Shown here: positions 32,853 to 45,088 of the stretch, one piece after another | Layout of the letters: every line of letters begins with the position of its first letter | Position numbering within the stretch: the first letter of the stretch is position 1 | Origin: Leptodactylus fallax | Lineage: Eukaryota; Chordata; Amphibia; Anura; Leptodactylidae | NCBI GenBank assembly: GCA_947044405.1 | Contig: CAMRHE010000506.1 | Coordinates: 496,001 to 560,000 of the forward strand | Reading direction: 5' to 3' | DNA length: 64,000 nucleotides | Position numbers and translations under genes: made by a program | The notes under the pieces: generated by a model | The model's input: only the letters and a program-made list of their open reading frames with translations | Databases searched by the model: none | Told to the model about the DNA's origin: nothing

Positions 32853-33287
32853 TTAAAGAGAATCTGCCAAGGCAATTTGGGACACTAAAACACCCACAGG
32901 TACTTATAGGCAGGGGGTTTAGTGTCCCAATTCGCCCCATTACAAAGCCATCTGTGCTTTATACTCCCGCTGCGGCTGTACTCCCCGCGCTGGCGCAGTT
33001 CTTCAGTGAACCCAGAGGAGTACTCCTCGGCTTCAGTGGCATGCCCCCTACCTCCGGCACTTGCACAGTGAAGCCAGGGTGTACGTCCTCAGATTCACTG
33101 AAAAACTGCGCAGGCACCGGGAGCACCAGAGAGGAGTGTGATGTGGCTCATCGGACACATCTCTAGGAAGTATAATGTTTTGTTTTTGTTTTTTTTTATT
33201 AAATGTGGGCACAGATGGACTTAAAACAATCTATAAAAATATGTGGGTGGTTTAGTGTCCCAATTCGACCTGACAGGTTCCCTTTAA
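32853..33287. mobile_element. Palindromic TTAA-bounded MITE, GTTTAGTGTCCCA family
   Basis: TTAA at 32853-32856 and 33284-33287. Inside, GGGACACTAAAACACCCACA (left) faces GGGTGGTTTAGTGTCCCAATT (right). The centre has paired TTCAGTGAA-type motifs and GCGCAGTTCTTCAG / AAAACTGCGCAGG. The right end is CCTGACAGGTTCCCTTTAA. Same family as 39851-40342. No coding capacity; apparent reading frames through it are chance. Confidence 0.75.
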
Positions 33288-33689
33288 CACCAAGGAGGAA
33301 ATATTTTCATATTCATATAGTCCCAGAATCCTTAGTAGAGCATGTATGGTCTATAAGACCCTGCATAGCACAAGGTGGCCTCAAAAGGCAATAGTCACAA
33401 CATGCCGAAGAAAAAAAATACACAGATCTGAGGGCACAATCTGTTGCAGATTTCATCTGGACTTCCATGAATTTCAACCACTGCATGCCAAAATCTGCAG
33501 GAGTAGACATACTGCCTGAGGCTTTCATAGTCCTGAAATACTGCAGAGATCTGTCACTGATCCTGATATACCTGAACCACCTTGTACACCAGGACTATGT
33601 ATTAGTTATTCCCACCCTCTTCAAAGCAGTTTGTACCCCTTTAACTGTGCGCACACAGACTGACATTTACATTCAGTTACAGATACATT

Positions 33690-34030
33690 GGGGCAAATGT
33701 ATTAAGACTAGCACACAATACACCAGTCTTTATAAAATGCACAAGTTGTGCAGAGAATGGGAGATTGATGAAGAAGCTGCGGTCCAGAATGGAAGGCTAC
33801 GCCAGTTAGGAACTAGTGTAGATTCCCATTGTTACTCACACCAGAAAACTGGCGTGAATTATAATAAATCTTTCGGGGTGAGGCCTGGATGTCTTGGCCC
33901 TAGCCCGGTCCCAACCCACATTCAAATAATGTGGCAGGCAAATCACGGATTGGGGCTTGAGGTACACATTTAGGGCAATGGGTAGTTTTCTGGCATAAAG
34001 GGAATGATGAATTTGCCCCAATATGCAATA
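33690..34030. mobile_element. Palindromic MITE, TTTATTAAGACTGG family
   Basis: Starts TTGGGGCAAATGTATTAAGA and ends GAATTTGCCCCAATAT; inverted pairs CTACGCCAGTTAGGAACT and CCAGAAAACTGGCG lie inside. A 168-codon open stretch crossing it (33467-33973) is not a gene. Confidence 0.6.
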
Positions 34031-34036
34031 GACAAT

Positions 34037-34192
34037 GGGGGAGATTTATCAAACTAGTGCAAGGGGAAAGTGGCGGAGCTGTCCATCGCAACCAATCAAA
34101 TTTCAGATTAGAATCAGAAGTAGAATCTGACCGGTTGCTATGGACAACCGCTTCATTTTTCCCTTGCACTAGTTTTGATAAATCTCTTCTTG
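34037..34192. mobile_element. Short palindromic MITE, GGGGGAGATTTATCAAAC family
   Basis: Left end GGGGAGATTTATCAAACTAG then TGCAAGGGGAAA; right end TTTTCCCTTGCACTAG then TTTTGATAAATCTC. The centre holds CATCGCAACCAATCA facing its inverse CCGGTTGCTATGGACAAC. About 155 bp, a classic palindromic MITE shape; sequences of this kind are common in frog genomes. Confidence 0.75.
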
Positions 34193-35066
34193 GTCTAAGC
34201 CATCTTCACTACACTCACAGGGAAAGAAAGGACCCCTGGCCGCACTGACATCTGAGATTTTGGGGACAGGATTAGGTCTCACTGATTCAGATTGGGACAG
34301 GACTGATGCTGATGTGAGTGATGATAATCTCTGTACAACGCTGCAGAATATGTTGCCGCTATATAACTATCAGTAAATAAATGTATTTTGTCAGCTTTAG
34401 ATCCTGTGCTAAAAATACACCAGCAATTATTCTCTGTCTGCGATGGGCAGGGTCCCTTCATAGTAAATGGTGAATGATCTTCCCCTGTGACCCCCCAGTA
34501 AGTGAACTGCTTTACTCTATTGTTGTCTATGATGCAGCTGCAGACCTGACCCCAGGCCTCTATGGCCCATAAGGCACTCATCGCATGTATAAATAGCAAT
34601 AGGATGCCCATCTGGAAACCTAATCGCTGATGATCCCCAAGTGTGATGACATCACCTCAACAATGACAGGAAATACTGATGATATCATCTCTGGCTGAGG
34701 AGTGACATGAGGGCTAGCAGGAACTCACAGCCAAGGAGTCCCATTGTGACAGATACAATGAGAACGTGAATAGCCACAATGAGGGGGTTATACGGTTCTT
34801 TAAAATTGATGGCCTATCCCTAGCATAGGCCACTAATATTAGATGAGGGGTGCAACTTTTGGCCCTCTCAATGGTCATCAACCTGCAGTGCCCCTGTGAA
34901 CACTAGGAGGAATTTATTAAGACCAGTGCATCACATACTGGTCTCAATATAGTGAGGGCTGGCAGCAGATGTGTCACAATTATTGAGAGGTTCTGGCGCA
35001 TTGCGGGAAGGCCCATGTGCCAAAAGTGAAATCTACACAAATCAAGGACTTCAGTAGATTTATGTT
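34193..35066. other. crip2 intron 1 stretch with retroelement tail
   Basis: CTCTGTACAACGCTGCAGAA and TATGTTGCCGCTATATAACT (34330-34370) form a retroelement tail like the one at 9490. 34800-34850 has the GATGGCCTATCCCTAGCATA motif of TTAA-type MITEs. 34905-35040 is a TTTATTAAGACCAG fragment. No exon seen. Confidence 0.5.
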
Positions 35067-35282
35067 TTAAGGCTAGGTTCACACTAGCGCTCTGTCTCCG
35101 TTCGGGGATTTCATTCCCCATTCAGGCGGAAACACAGTGGTCTCCATTATAGTCTATGGGGTCCGCGGGTTTCTGCGGGTAACCGCTTTTTAAGCAGATT
35201 GGGTTTCCATTTTTTGGGACCCCAAGAGGACCTGAAGAATGGAAACCCGAACGCTAGTGTGAACCTAGCGTAACTCATGCCA
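35067..35282. mobile_element. Palindromic MITE, GGCTAGGTTCACACTAGCG family
   Basis: Left end TTAAGGCTAGGTTCACACTA then GCG; right end CGCTAGTGTGAACCTAGCGT then AA. The core has CATTATAGTCTATGGGGTCC. It is inserted inside a TTTATTAAGACCAG element whose halves are at 34905-35066 and 35283-35440. Relatives with the same ends or core: 7268-7465, 45985-46160, 49786-50027, 54430-54650 and 55554-55831. Confidence 0.7.
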
Positions 35283-35440
35283 ATTTTCTGGTGCAATTTA
35301 TAGTAAATCTGACAGGCTCAGACTGCCCCACCATGGGCCGCCTTGATCCCCAACCACTCAGAGACTGGCAAGTGAGATGGATAATGGCACAAAAAATGTG
35401 CCACTTCTGTGCCAGAAAATGAGTGAGAAATATTAATAAA

Positions 35441-36418
35441 TTACTCCACAGTATCATCGTCAACGTGTACACTGCTCTGTACTGCCATACTTCTAGTAGT
35501 GGCTGTGCTTGGTACAGCAGCTTTGTCCTTCAAAAGATCCATTCCTGACCTTGACCTTGTTTACACACAAGCGGATTACCTACAATACAGTGAGCAGGGA
35601 CCGTAAATGGCAGATGTCTTGAAACTAACATCATCTGTGCCACAGGGGAAGATCCAGTACTGTGGCCTCTCACAAGAAAGAAAGCTTGGCATATACAGTA
35701 GTTAGCGGACACTCTAGGTAACACCCCATGTTACAAGACTTAGACATCACAGTTTGTATGGAGAGCGATATCCTACATGGCTCATCCTGCAGCCTGGGTA
35801 GGAAAGTGTCACAAGAATCTGCACATAAAATTTAGGAAGTTTGCCAATGCAACAGCAATGGGACTTCCATCAGTGACTTTGCGTGGATGCCAACGTGCAG
35901 AATGGCTCTTTGCCAGTAGCTGCTGCCATGCCATGTCTTACATCGCCTCTGTGCTACTGGAAGGAGAGTTTCTTAATGTTTGGATCAAGCATCACTGCTG
36001 CACATACATCTGACATGGGGGGGGGGTGGATTGTAAAGAATCGTCCTGTTCTTCACGCTTAGACTACATGCAGATGACCGTAGTGGCTTTTACGGTTCAC
36101 AAAAACAGATCCATATTCCACAAAAATACCCATCTGTACTGCATTCATAATCACGGATCCACAAAAGGACTTTTATGATCCACTACATTTGTATAGGCGA
36201 GTATGTACCGCAAATACGGACAGGAATAGGACTTGTGCCATATTTATGCAGATGATTTATACGTCCTGGGCACGGATCTGTAAAATCTACATGTACATGG
36301 GGCCGCAAAAATGAATGGGTCTATATACCATCACTAATTACGGATCTGTAACTGTGGATGATATACGGAAAACAACTACACTTGTGTGCATGTGGCCCTA
36401 TAGGAGTTTTATGAGACT
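35441..36418. other. crip2 intron 1, no gene seen
   Basis: Contains a G run at 36018-36026 and, at 36058-36400, a MITE-like stretch with CACGGATCC and ACATGTACATGGGGCC motifs and a GCATGTGGCCCTATA right end. No exon. Confidence 0.45.
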
Positions 36419-36473
36419 TTAAAGAGGTTGTCCAGGCAAAATAAATATTTTTAAAATAGGCCAGGGGAATTGG

Positions 36474-36506
<33 letters not shown>

Positions 36507-36813
36507 ACCCCATACTCACCTATCCCCTGTGCTCCAGTGTCCTCCCAGCACAGTCCGGTCCTTCTGCCGGGGTGTCTTCTCAAAGCTCACCAGCTGTGAT
36601 GTCATGGATCCCTTCCTCAAGAAGAGACCCCTGAGATGTCACAGGCAGTCACACGGTTGCTGATTGGCCTCAGTGGTCACGTGCGGCAGGGACTTCAGAA
36701 GATAACAATGGACCAGCACCAGAGCCCAGGGTTAAGGGGAGTGTGATTTTTTTTTTTTTCGCCTCCCCTGGCCTATTTAAAATATAACAATTTTGCCTGG
36801 ACAAACCCTTTAA
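36419..36813. mobile_element. Palindromic TTAA-bounded MITE with poly-A and poly-T
   Basis: TTAA at 36419-36422 and 36810-36813. Left arm AAGAGGTTGTCCAGGCAAAA, then TTTTAAAATAGGCCAGGGG; right arm GCCTCCCCTGGCCTATTTAA, then TTTTGCCTGGACAAACCC. An A run of about 30 (36475-36505) sits in the left arm and a T run in the right. Same end type as 9652-10017. Confidence 0.75.
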
Positions 36814-39800
36814 TATTGATGGTCTATCCTTAGAATAGGCCATCAATACCAGACTCTCAGCATCCCTGCCCATAAGCTGTATGAAGGGGCTGCAGCAGCC
36901 AAACAAGTGCTGCGGCCCCTATTACCAGGCACAGTGCCAAACATTCTGCAGCTCCCATTCACTAGAATGAATGATCACTACAGTACTGTATGGCACTATA
37001 CCAGGCGATGAAGAGGCTGAGTGTTTGCCCATGTGCCACAGCCCCTGCAATTCACCAAAGCCACCAGTATGCAGTGTACGGCGCTGCTGCTATCATCATT
37101 AAATAGGAGAGGTGCAGCACACACCGCCCGTCCTATCCTTAGGATAGGTCACCAATAATTTTAGCCCAGAAAACCCCTATAAATATAATATACTGCTGGT
37201 GGTGATATAATAAGGCTGCACTGGTTGCATGGTTACAGGTCACAGTTTAGGAGGATGGTGGCGCTGGGATGTAAAGAAAGCAGGAAAGTCACTGAGGGAA
37301 GCAGCAGAGTGCCGCTATACTGTGGAGGGCTGAGTAATAGCCAGCATGGCCCAGCGTCTTCCTCTTATGACTATTAACAGCGCTATAATTAATCTGATGA
37401 CTTTCAGAGACTTAGGAAATCATTTTTTTGTGGTTAGAACCCTTTAAGGTCACCTTAAATCCTTGTAAGCTGCTCACATTGACGCCCACTGTATCCACAG
37501 GGCCCATAAAATAGCAGACTACAAGAAAGCAAAGACATACAAGTCAGATGTACGATTCTATTAGCCATGTAAAGGTTGATAAGGTCAGAGCGGCCTGAAT
37601 TATTAACATTTCCATCTAATAGGATCCCGGGTCTAGATGGAAACCATTGGTTACATAATTCAATTTCCCTCTAGTAAAAGTAATTACCGGTACATGGCAA
37701 GAGCGAGCCAGACGGGCAGATAGAATGAGTTATCACTGCTGGGAAATAACTAACCAGGCCTCAGCTGCAGCCGGGTCAGTACATCTCAGGGCAATGTGTT
37801 TTACCAGGCTGAAAGGTAGAATATACATAGGTAATATACAGAGTAGGCATCATTAAAGGGGAGCCACTAACGCTCCTGACATACCACAGTGGCTTTTCTT
37901 AGAACTCTGGGTTGCTTTGTTCTTCTGTTATTCCTCCTGGAAATGTAGGATTAAGTTGACAGATGGGCATTACTATTCCACAATCAGTGCTGACCGTGTC
38001 AGTGTAACTAGTGGAAGGGTAACACCTACATGCCCTCTCTTGTCAGGTTCGTCTGGTCAGCTGTTTGTTAGGTCTTTATCTACCTGTCCAAGGTATAAAT
38101 TGTCTTTATGGGTCGGTATGAATCTTGAGGTTTTGAAGGGAGTCTACCGTCACCAAAATTGCTTCTCAACCACTTATATGGTTAGTAACATAGTGAACAG
38201 AACTTTTTTTGTGTCAAATTTTGCTGCTGAGAAAATCAACTTTTAATCTGTAAGCAAAGTTGTTTGGTGCATGCAGGGCATGGCTGCACCTACCAGAGCA
38301 CCTGTTTTGCATGCGGCCGCCACCCAATGTTGCCCCAAAAATAAAGATTGACAGGTGCCAATGTGCAGTGACCACAGGTGACAACAGGCGCTCTAGCAGA
38401 TGCACCAAACAACTCATCTGCATATGAGAGGTATTATTAATATGAACATACAACGGCATATAAGAGGCTTACAAGAGATTTTGGCAGGGTGTCAATTCTA
38501 AGGTGAAAGGGTCTGGACTACAACAGTTCTCACCTATCTACACGATGGAGGATAAGTACACACAGAGGAATCTGGAGCCGATTTTGGAGGCAGATTGTAC
38601 CTCAATATCAGCTCCAAATTCCATCCTGAATCTGCATCCTATTGTATTCAATAGTGGGCAGAGAGCAAAGCAGGACCCGGAAAAAGAGAAGAGTCCTGCT
38701 CAAACTTACTGAAAGCGGTCAGCTGTAGAACTCGTGGCATGAGAAAGAGCCAGAGCTTTGGCTTCCCACCACACAAATCACAGCACCGGTAGGCCCCTTC
38801 GAATTCCTCTTCATTTTCCAACATGTGAACGGGTGCTTAGTTTCTGATTGCTGGGGGTCCAACCTTTGAGAGCTTCAGTGACCAAGAGAACAGGGCCCTC
38901 AAGTTCCCACTGAGAATGGAGATGTAGCATGCAGGTGAAACCACCTCTCCATTCACTTCTATGGAATAGAAGTAAATGGAGCGAGTCACAGAGGGGATTT
39001 GGGGCCCCCAATCTCATGATTGATTGCTGGGGCTCCAGCTTTTGCGACCATTAACAGACACATCCCCTATACCAGGGATCGCCAACGTTTTTTGCATGGT
39101 GATGAAGAACTGAGTGTGCCCTGCAATAATTGTAAGGATATTGTTCTATATAACAATCCATATCATCTACCAATGAATTAGTGGATTACACGTCTATTTC
39201 TCTGGTGATAGGATCAGCTTTAGTGTGAAGAGAGGACTCAGAGTAGACACTGACACACCTTTCCAGCCTTGTTGAAATGAATGAACATACACTTTAGCTT
39301 GTTCTGTGGTCTTACGACTTTTAGACTTGGTTCAAGGCATAAAAACAATTGCTACCCTTTGAGCAGGCTAGCTCCAGCCCAGACATAGTGTCACACCTCA
39401 TGCTTCCCCCTTAGTATCTCCTCTCCTGGAGCAGCACAGCTGAGAGAGTCCTGTGCCAGGTAGACATGCCTGAAGTGCCGACGGTTGCTGAACCCTGCCC
39501 TATACTATGAATAGGGAATAAGCGTTGGTAGTAAGAAAACCACTTTAAGCTGGGACCCCACCTGCTAGAGAATCCCATCCACACATTGCAGAAAAATATG
39601 CGCAGCGTAAATTCTGCGATCTCCAAAACCGTTGTGTTTTGGGAAATCACAGTATCTCAATTATACCTAGGAAATACCGGTGGTTTCCCTATAGGTATAA
39701 CTGAAGCAGAAAGTCCGCAGAGAAAAACTGTGGACTTTCGGTGAAAAGCGCTGTGGGAAAATCGCAATGTGTTTCCGCCATGTGGGGCCTAGGCCTTAGG

Positions 39801-39850
39801 CTAACCCTAACCTATCTATCTGCGGAGTTGGGTTCTGCTGACAGATTCCT
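36814..39850. other. crip2 intron 1, fragments of MITEs
   Basis: 36815-37180 is another palindromic fragment (TGATGGTCTATCCTTAGAAT ... CCTATCCTTAGGATAGG). 37905-38060 is a partial copy of the CTCCTAGAAATTTAT family (GTTATTCCTCCTGGAAATG). 39076-39090 (AGGGATCGCCAACG) and 39480-39500 (CGGTTGCTGAACCCTGCCC) resemble the left and right ends of hAT element 1; a diverged hAT-like insertion of about 430 bp is possible. No exon seen. Confidence 0.45.
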
Positions 39851-40342
39851 TTAAAAGGAATCTGTCAGGTCAATCTGGAGCACTAAACCACCCACAGGTC
39901 CTTATAGACCTCGGTTTTAGTGTCCCAGATCGCCCTGTTGTAATGCAATCCGCAGGCGCATTACAAATAAAAAACCTTTATACTTACCTAGAGTAGGGTC
40001 TGATCGACACTGTTTGGTGAGAACAGTCCGGCTTATTCATGAGGCACGTTTCCTGGCGCATGCGCTCTTCTTCAGTGAAGCCAAAGATGGACACCCCGAC
40101 TTCACTGAGTAATTGCCGGAGGTACGGGGCATGCGCACTGATGCTGAGGTGTACTCCTCTGGCTTCATTGAAGAACTGTGCAGGTGCGGGGAGTACAGCG
40201 GCAGGGTGAGTATAAAGCTTTTTTATTTTTAATGCGGCCATGGATTGCGTTATAACAGGGTGATTTGAGACACTAAACCCCAGGTCCATATGGATATGTG
40301 GGTTGTTTAGTGTCCCAGATTGCCCTGACAGATTCCCTTTAA
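39851..40342. mobile_element. Palindromic TTAA-bounded MITE, GTTTAGTGTCCCA family
   Basis: TTAA at 39851-39854 and 40339-40342. The left end AAGGAATCTGTCAGG and right end CCTGACAGATTCCCTT are inverted. CACTAAACCACCCACAGGTC faces GGGTTGTTTAGTGTCC, and the central CpG-containing part has paired TTCTTCAGTGAAGCC / GGCTTCATTGAAGAA. The sequence just left of it (CTGACAGATTCC, 39839-39850) is the inverse end of the same family, so two copies abut at one TTAA. Confidence 0.8.
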
Positions 40343-41894
40343 GGTTTTACAGAGAGGTCTGTAATAATTTTGATTTCTAAAGTCTGAAAATTTTGCGGGG
40401 CACACAATAAAATTTCTCTTGCTGTAGGCTTATATATTGGTAAATCAGAATTTACAGCAACCATAAAATTGGTTAATAATAAAAAGAAAAAAAAAAGTAA
40501 AAAGACCATTATCATATGTTTTTATCTTTATTCAAAGATACAGAAGAGGACAACTTGATATTTTGCTTCTTGTGGGCAACGTATGCAGTGGCATTTCCTT
40601 TGTCACATAAGTGGAATCTCTACAAAGTGCCCACCATGGAAATGTCAGCACAAGAGGCTAGTTAATTCTAGTGTGTGAATTGTGCTCTTATCTCGCCGCT
40701 GCTGACAAACAGTATAATCGTGTATCGGGCCCAGTGGGCCTCCTGACGTCATGGCTCTTATCTGTCACTTAGAATGTGGAAACTCTGGGATAAGCCTTGT
40801 CATTTCTGGCACAGTGGGTACAATAGGATCCATTATCATCCACCGTCCTGTGTGTCTAGTACAAAGGAAGAGCGGATTTACATAAACTATGGACGCCGCT
40901 CTTAATAGGTTATTTGTTCATGGGAATGTTACAACACCATTGTCAAGTTAAAGCTAAACTACAGAAAACCAGAATTACCATAATATTAATAGTAGAAAAA
41001 AATGTTTTGATTCATGACACATTTTCCTTTACGCTCTATTCATACGGCCAAGACAATTCTCAGCTATGTGTGTAATGGATCTGGGTGGGTCCATTTTTTT
41101 TTTCACTGACCCATTCATCATTATGGGTGAATTGGGCCTACGAAAACTGACCTGAGGCCGAGCCATGAAAATTAAATAGAGCAGCTCTTAAGGTGAGGAT
41201 ATACCAAGTGACCAGTCCCGTCACATCCATAAGTCCATCAAATAATGTCACAAGTAAAACTTTGGCTGTAACTGCAGCAGTGACACGCCAATAACCACTG
41301 CAAAAGGGAAGGAAGTCATGTGTATTGTATGCCCTCACTCACAGGACAAACAGCGCCTCTGCACTGGGCTCTATGGTAATGGGGGCTCCATCAGCTGACC
41401 AGGATGAAGCAGGACAGTCCCCCATTTTGGATGCTGCCCCCCTGCTGAATACAATGGTGAAGCACAGAGTTATCAGCTACATGCCGCACCATTCAGGCTT
41501 CAACTGATGAAGTTGGCAGAAAGGTGCGAAGAGACAAGCAGGCCAGAGACATGAATACAGCCAGAGTCTGCAGGCAACTCTGCGGGAAAGGGGTTAGGAG
41601 CATAGACAAGGGGGCAGAGCATCATGTGGGGGCTACTTAAGGGGACATTATATTGTGTGGGGGAGCCCACTCTTGAAACCTATAATGTGTTAAAACATCC
41701 CTGCTCATCCGTAATCTATTTCTCATTGATGGTTTAGATATATGACAAACATTAAAGAGGTTTTCCGGAATTGTAGGATATGTCAATATCAGATTGGAGG
41801 GGAGCCCATGCCGATTAGCTGTTTGAAGGGACCACAGCATTTAGAGGAGCATTGTGGCCCCTTCACTGAATACCAAGCACTGTGCCATACACTG
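40343..41894. other. crip2 intron 1, no gene seen
   Basis: Mostly unique-looking. An A-rich run is at 40480-40503. 41757-41885 carries the right-hand kind of TTAA-type MITE sequence (GAGGTTTTCCGGAATTG ... GCACTGTGCCATAC). No exon. Confidence 0.45.
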
Positions 41895-43459
41895 TACAGT
41901 CATGGCCAAAAGTTTTGAGAATGACACAAATATTCTATTTTCACATGATCTGCTGCCCTCTGGTTTTTATGTGTGTTTGTCAGATGTTTTTATCACATAC
42001 AGAAATAGAATTGCATTCATATTATGAGTAACAGAAGCTTATATTGACAGTTAGAATGAGTTAATGCAGCAAGTCAATATTTGCAGTGTTGACCCTTCTT
42101 CTTCAGGACCTCTGCAATTCTCCCTGGCATGCTCTCAATCAACTTCTGGACCAAATCCTGACTGATAGCAGTCCATTCTTGCAGAATCAATGCTTTCATT
42201 TTGTCTGAATTTGTTGGTTTTTGTTTGTCCACCCGTCTCTTGATGATTGACCACAAGTTCTCAATGGGATTAAGATCTGGGGAGTTTCCAGGCCATGGAC
42301 CCAAAATCTCTGTTTTGTTCCCTGAGCCATTTAGTTATCACCTTTGCTTTATGCCAAGGTGCTCCATCATGCTGGAAAAGGCATTGTTGAGCGCCAAACT
42401 GCTCTTGGACGGTTGGGAGAAGTTGCTCTTGGAGGACATTCTGGTACCATTCTTTATTCATGGCTGTGTTTTTAGGCAAGACTGTGAGAGAGCCGATTCC
42501 CTTGGCTGAGAAGCAACCCCACACATGAATGGTTTCAGGATGCTTTACAGTTGGCATGAGACAACACTGGTGGTAGCGCTCACCTCTTCTCCGAATAAGC
42601 TGTTTTCCAGATGTTCCAAACAATCGAAAAGGGGATTCATCAGAGAAAATGACTTTACCCCAGTCCTCAGCAGTCCACTCCCTGTACCTTTTGCAGAATA
42701 TCAGTCTGTCCCTGATGTTTTTTCTGGAGAGAAGTGGTTTCTTTGCTGCCCTCCTTGAGACCAGGCCTTGCTCCGAGTCTCCGCCTCACAGTGCGTGCAG
42801 ATGCACTCACACCTGCCTGCTGCCATTCCTCAGCAAGCTCTGCACTGCTGGTAGCCCGATCCCGCAGCTGAAACACTTTTAAGAGACGGTCCTGCCGCTT
42901 GCTGGTCTTTCTTGGGCACCCTGGAGCCTTTTTGGCACCAATGGAACCTCTCTCCTTGAAGTTCTTGATGATGCGATAGATTGTTAACTGAGGTGCAATC
43001 TTTCTAGCTGCAATACTCTTCCCAGTTAGGCCATTTTTGTGCAGTGCAATGATGACTGCACGTGTTTCTTTAGAGATAACCATGGTTAACAGAAGAGAAA
43101 CAATGATGGCAAGCACCAGCCTCCTTTTAAAGTGTCCAGTGGTGTCATTCTTACTTAATCATGACAGATTGATTTCCAGCCCTGTCCTCATCAACACCCA
43201 CACCTGTGTTAATGGAGCAATCACTGAAACGATGTTAGGTGGTCCTTTTAAGGCAGGGCTGCAATGATGTTGAAATGTGTTTTGGGGAATAAAGTTCATT
43301 TTCGAGGCAAATATTGACTTTGCAAGGATGTTGCTGTTAAGCTGATCACTCTTTATAACATTCTGGAGTATATGCAAATTGCCATTAGAAAAACTGAAGC
43401 AGTAGACTTTGTAAAAATTAATATTTGTATCATTCTCAAAACTTTTGGCCATGACTGTA
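41895..43459 (-). mobile_element. Tc1/mariner element, broken, probably DD35E class
   Basis: The element is 41897-43457 (1561 bp) with TA on both sides (41895-41896, 43458-43459). The ends start CAGTCATGGCCAAAAGTTTT and are inverted copies; inner AAGTCAATATTTGC motifs on both sides (42070-42083 and the inverse at 43307-43323) indicate long inverted repeats with internal direct repeats, the IR/DR plan. The transposase gene inside, on the minus strand, is frameshifted. Confidence 0.9.
42074..43083 (-). pseudogene. Tc1-type transposase, frameshifted
   Basis: The gene starts at the ATG at 43083-43081 (MVISKETRAVIIALHKNGLT). The helix-turn-helix region and a PRKTSKRQDR segment follow in one frame to about 42690. 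A frameshift near 42690-42700 moves the reading to the frame with FSDESPFRLFGTSGK (first Asp), GCFSAKGIGS and FQHDGAPWHK (second Asp). A second shift near 42310-42320 precedes NSPDLNPIENLW (Glu) and the C-terminus ending KKKGQHCKY with a stop at 42076-42074. There are 103 nucleotides between the second Asp and the Glu, so spacing would be 34 or 35 depending on how the shift arose. The sequence resembles DD35E (Traveler-like) elements, which I favour. Inactive. Confidence 0.88.
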
Positions 43460-44690
43460 TAGTGGCTGTACCTGGTATTGCAGCTCAGCCCCATTCACTT
43501 GAATGAGATTGCAAACTGGCCATGTGATGAATTCGTGTGCCGTCACTGGCCTATAAACATGGATACGGTGATCACCCGAGGGCCTCTGTCTCTTCTAATC
43601 TGTGGGAATATGTCTTCAGTATTTAACTCCCAGAAAGAGGATTCTAGAAATATACCAGAAAATGATAGTCCACTTATTGCAAATTATTGGGACAGATAAT
43701 AGGCAAATACAAGATGATCTAATAGAGAAGAGTAAGTAAGTGCCTTCACACTGCCCACATAATGCTCAAATTTTGGGGGTCAAATTTAGTAGCCAAAAAA
43801 ATCTGATCAGACTCTTGCAAGACCACCAAATTTGCTCCGTGCTTTAAATAAGCTTAAAAGAGAAGGGACGCCTACACCAGAGATCCCTTAACAGCTTTGG
43901 CTTGTCGAGAGGGCTCAGTGACAAATGGTGTAAATACGGTAGCTATATCCTAAGTTATGTTGCAAGGCCTGATAAGGGGTCAGACACTGACTTAAAGGAT
44001 AGTCAATTTCCATAGGTGGCACTAATGAGGCACCAAGACGTAATCTCCATATTTTTTTTTCCTAGGAATCATTGCCTGGCCTATAAGACTCCTTCTGGTG
44101 ACAGGTGGTCTCCACAAGAAGAAACAATTCCCCTGTAGACTGTACTTTTGTACATGATAATTCACATATTAGCTTACCTGTGAGAATATTTTGTAGAAGT
44201 CTTTAGGAAAGGGCTGAATACAAATCTATTCTCTGCATATTTTTAGTGCAGTTGTCACTCTATTACTTCCACTATGACTACCTGTTACTCACCTTGTCCA
44301 ACCAGTGGGTCCCCCCAAGTGGCGCCACATCCTGCTGAAGGCCTTGTCCAGTTATTAGGCAAGCAGACACTTCCACCAATCTCATTTTAACTCCTGTTCT
44401 TTACATCAGCCCCCCTAATTTAGACCGTGGCTCTCAGACCTTGTCCTTTGGATTGCCTGCCTGGTACCCGCTGTTCTCCTCCTGGCTCTGACTTTCAGCT
44501 GTTTCCTTTCCTCAGTGCTCTTCCATCTCATCCTCTGACCAGAAGCTGATGGATGTCCTGGGGACCACAAGTGACTCCATTCCTGGCCACAATACTGCTT
44601 CATCATCACTACCGCTGCCATTCCTTGACTATTCTAGGAATTGTAACTGGGGAATCTTCTTGTAGCAAAGACCACCCATCCTTGCAGGGG
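43460..44690. other. crip2 intron 1, no gene seen
   Basis: No element ends or exon are recognised. The reading frame at 44415-44621 (minus strand) has no family resemblance. Confidence 0.4.
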
Positions 44691-45088
44691 TAAAAGGGGT
44701 TTTCTAGGACTTACATATTGATGACCTATCCTTAGGATATCTTCAATATGTGATTGGTGGAGGGTCAGGCACCTAGGACCCCTACTGACCAGCTGGTTAA
44801 AGAGAACTGCTGTGTTCAGGTGAGTGCTGCAGCCTCTTCACTGAATATCAAGCAGTGCCATACAGATTTTAAAGGACCGTGCTTGTTATTGCAGCTCAGT
44901 CCCAATGACATGAATGAGACTGAGCTGCTGCTACACCATGTGACCAATGAACACAATACCATCAGCACAGGGAAGAGGTCACAGCACTTGTGAGCACCAC
45001 AGTCTCTTACAATAGCTGATCGGTCATGTACTGATGCCCTATCCTACGGATAGGCCATCAATATGCAAGTCCTGGAAAACCCCTTTAA
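44691..45088. mobile_element. Palindromic TTAA-type MITE
   Basis: Left end TAAAAGGGGTTTTCTAGGAC then TTACATATTGATGACCTAT; right end GGCCATCAATATGCAAGTCC then TGGAAAACCCCTTTAA (TTAA 45085-45088). The two ends are inverted copies. The centre has CAGCTGGTTA and CAGCCTCTTCACTGAATA motifs common to this repeat type. Confidence 0.65.

Noticed and set aside
33467..33973. 168-codon open frame on the plus strand
   Set aside because: It runs through a palindromic MITE, has no recognisable domain and no splice or regulatory context.
41880..43460. Counting the third Tc1-type element as simple DD34E
   Set aside because: A frameshift lies between the second Asp and the Glu; the distance is 103 nucleotides, so 34 or 35 residues are possible. 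DD35E is favoured by overall resemblance but not proven.
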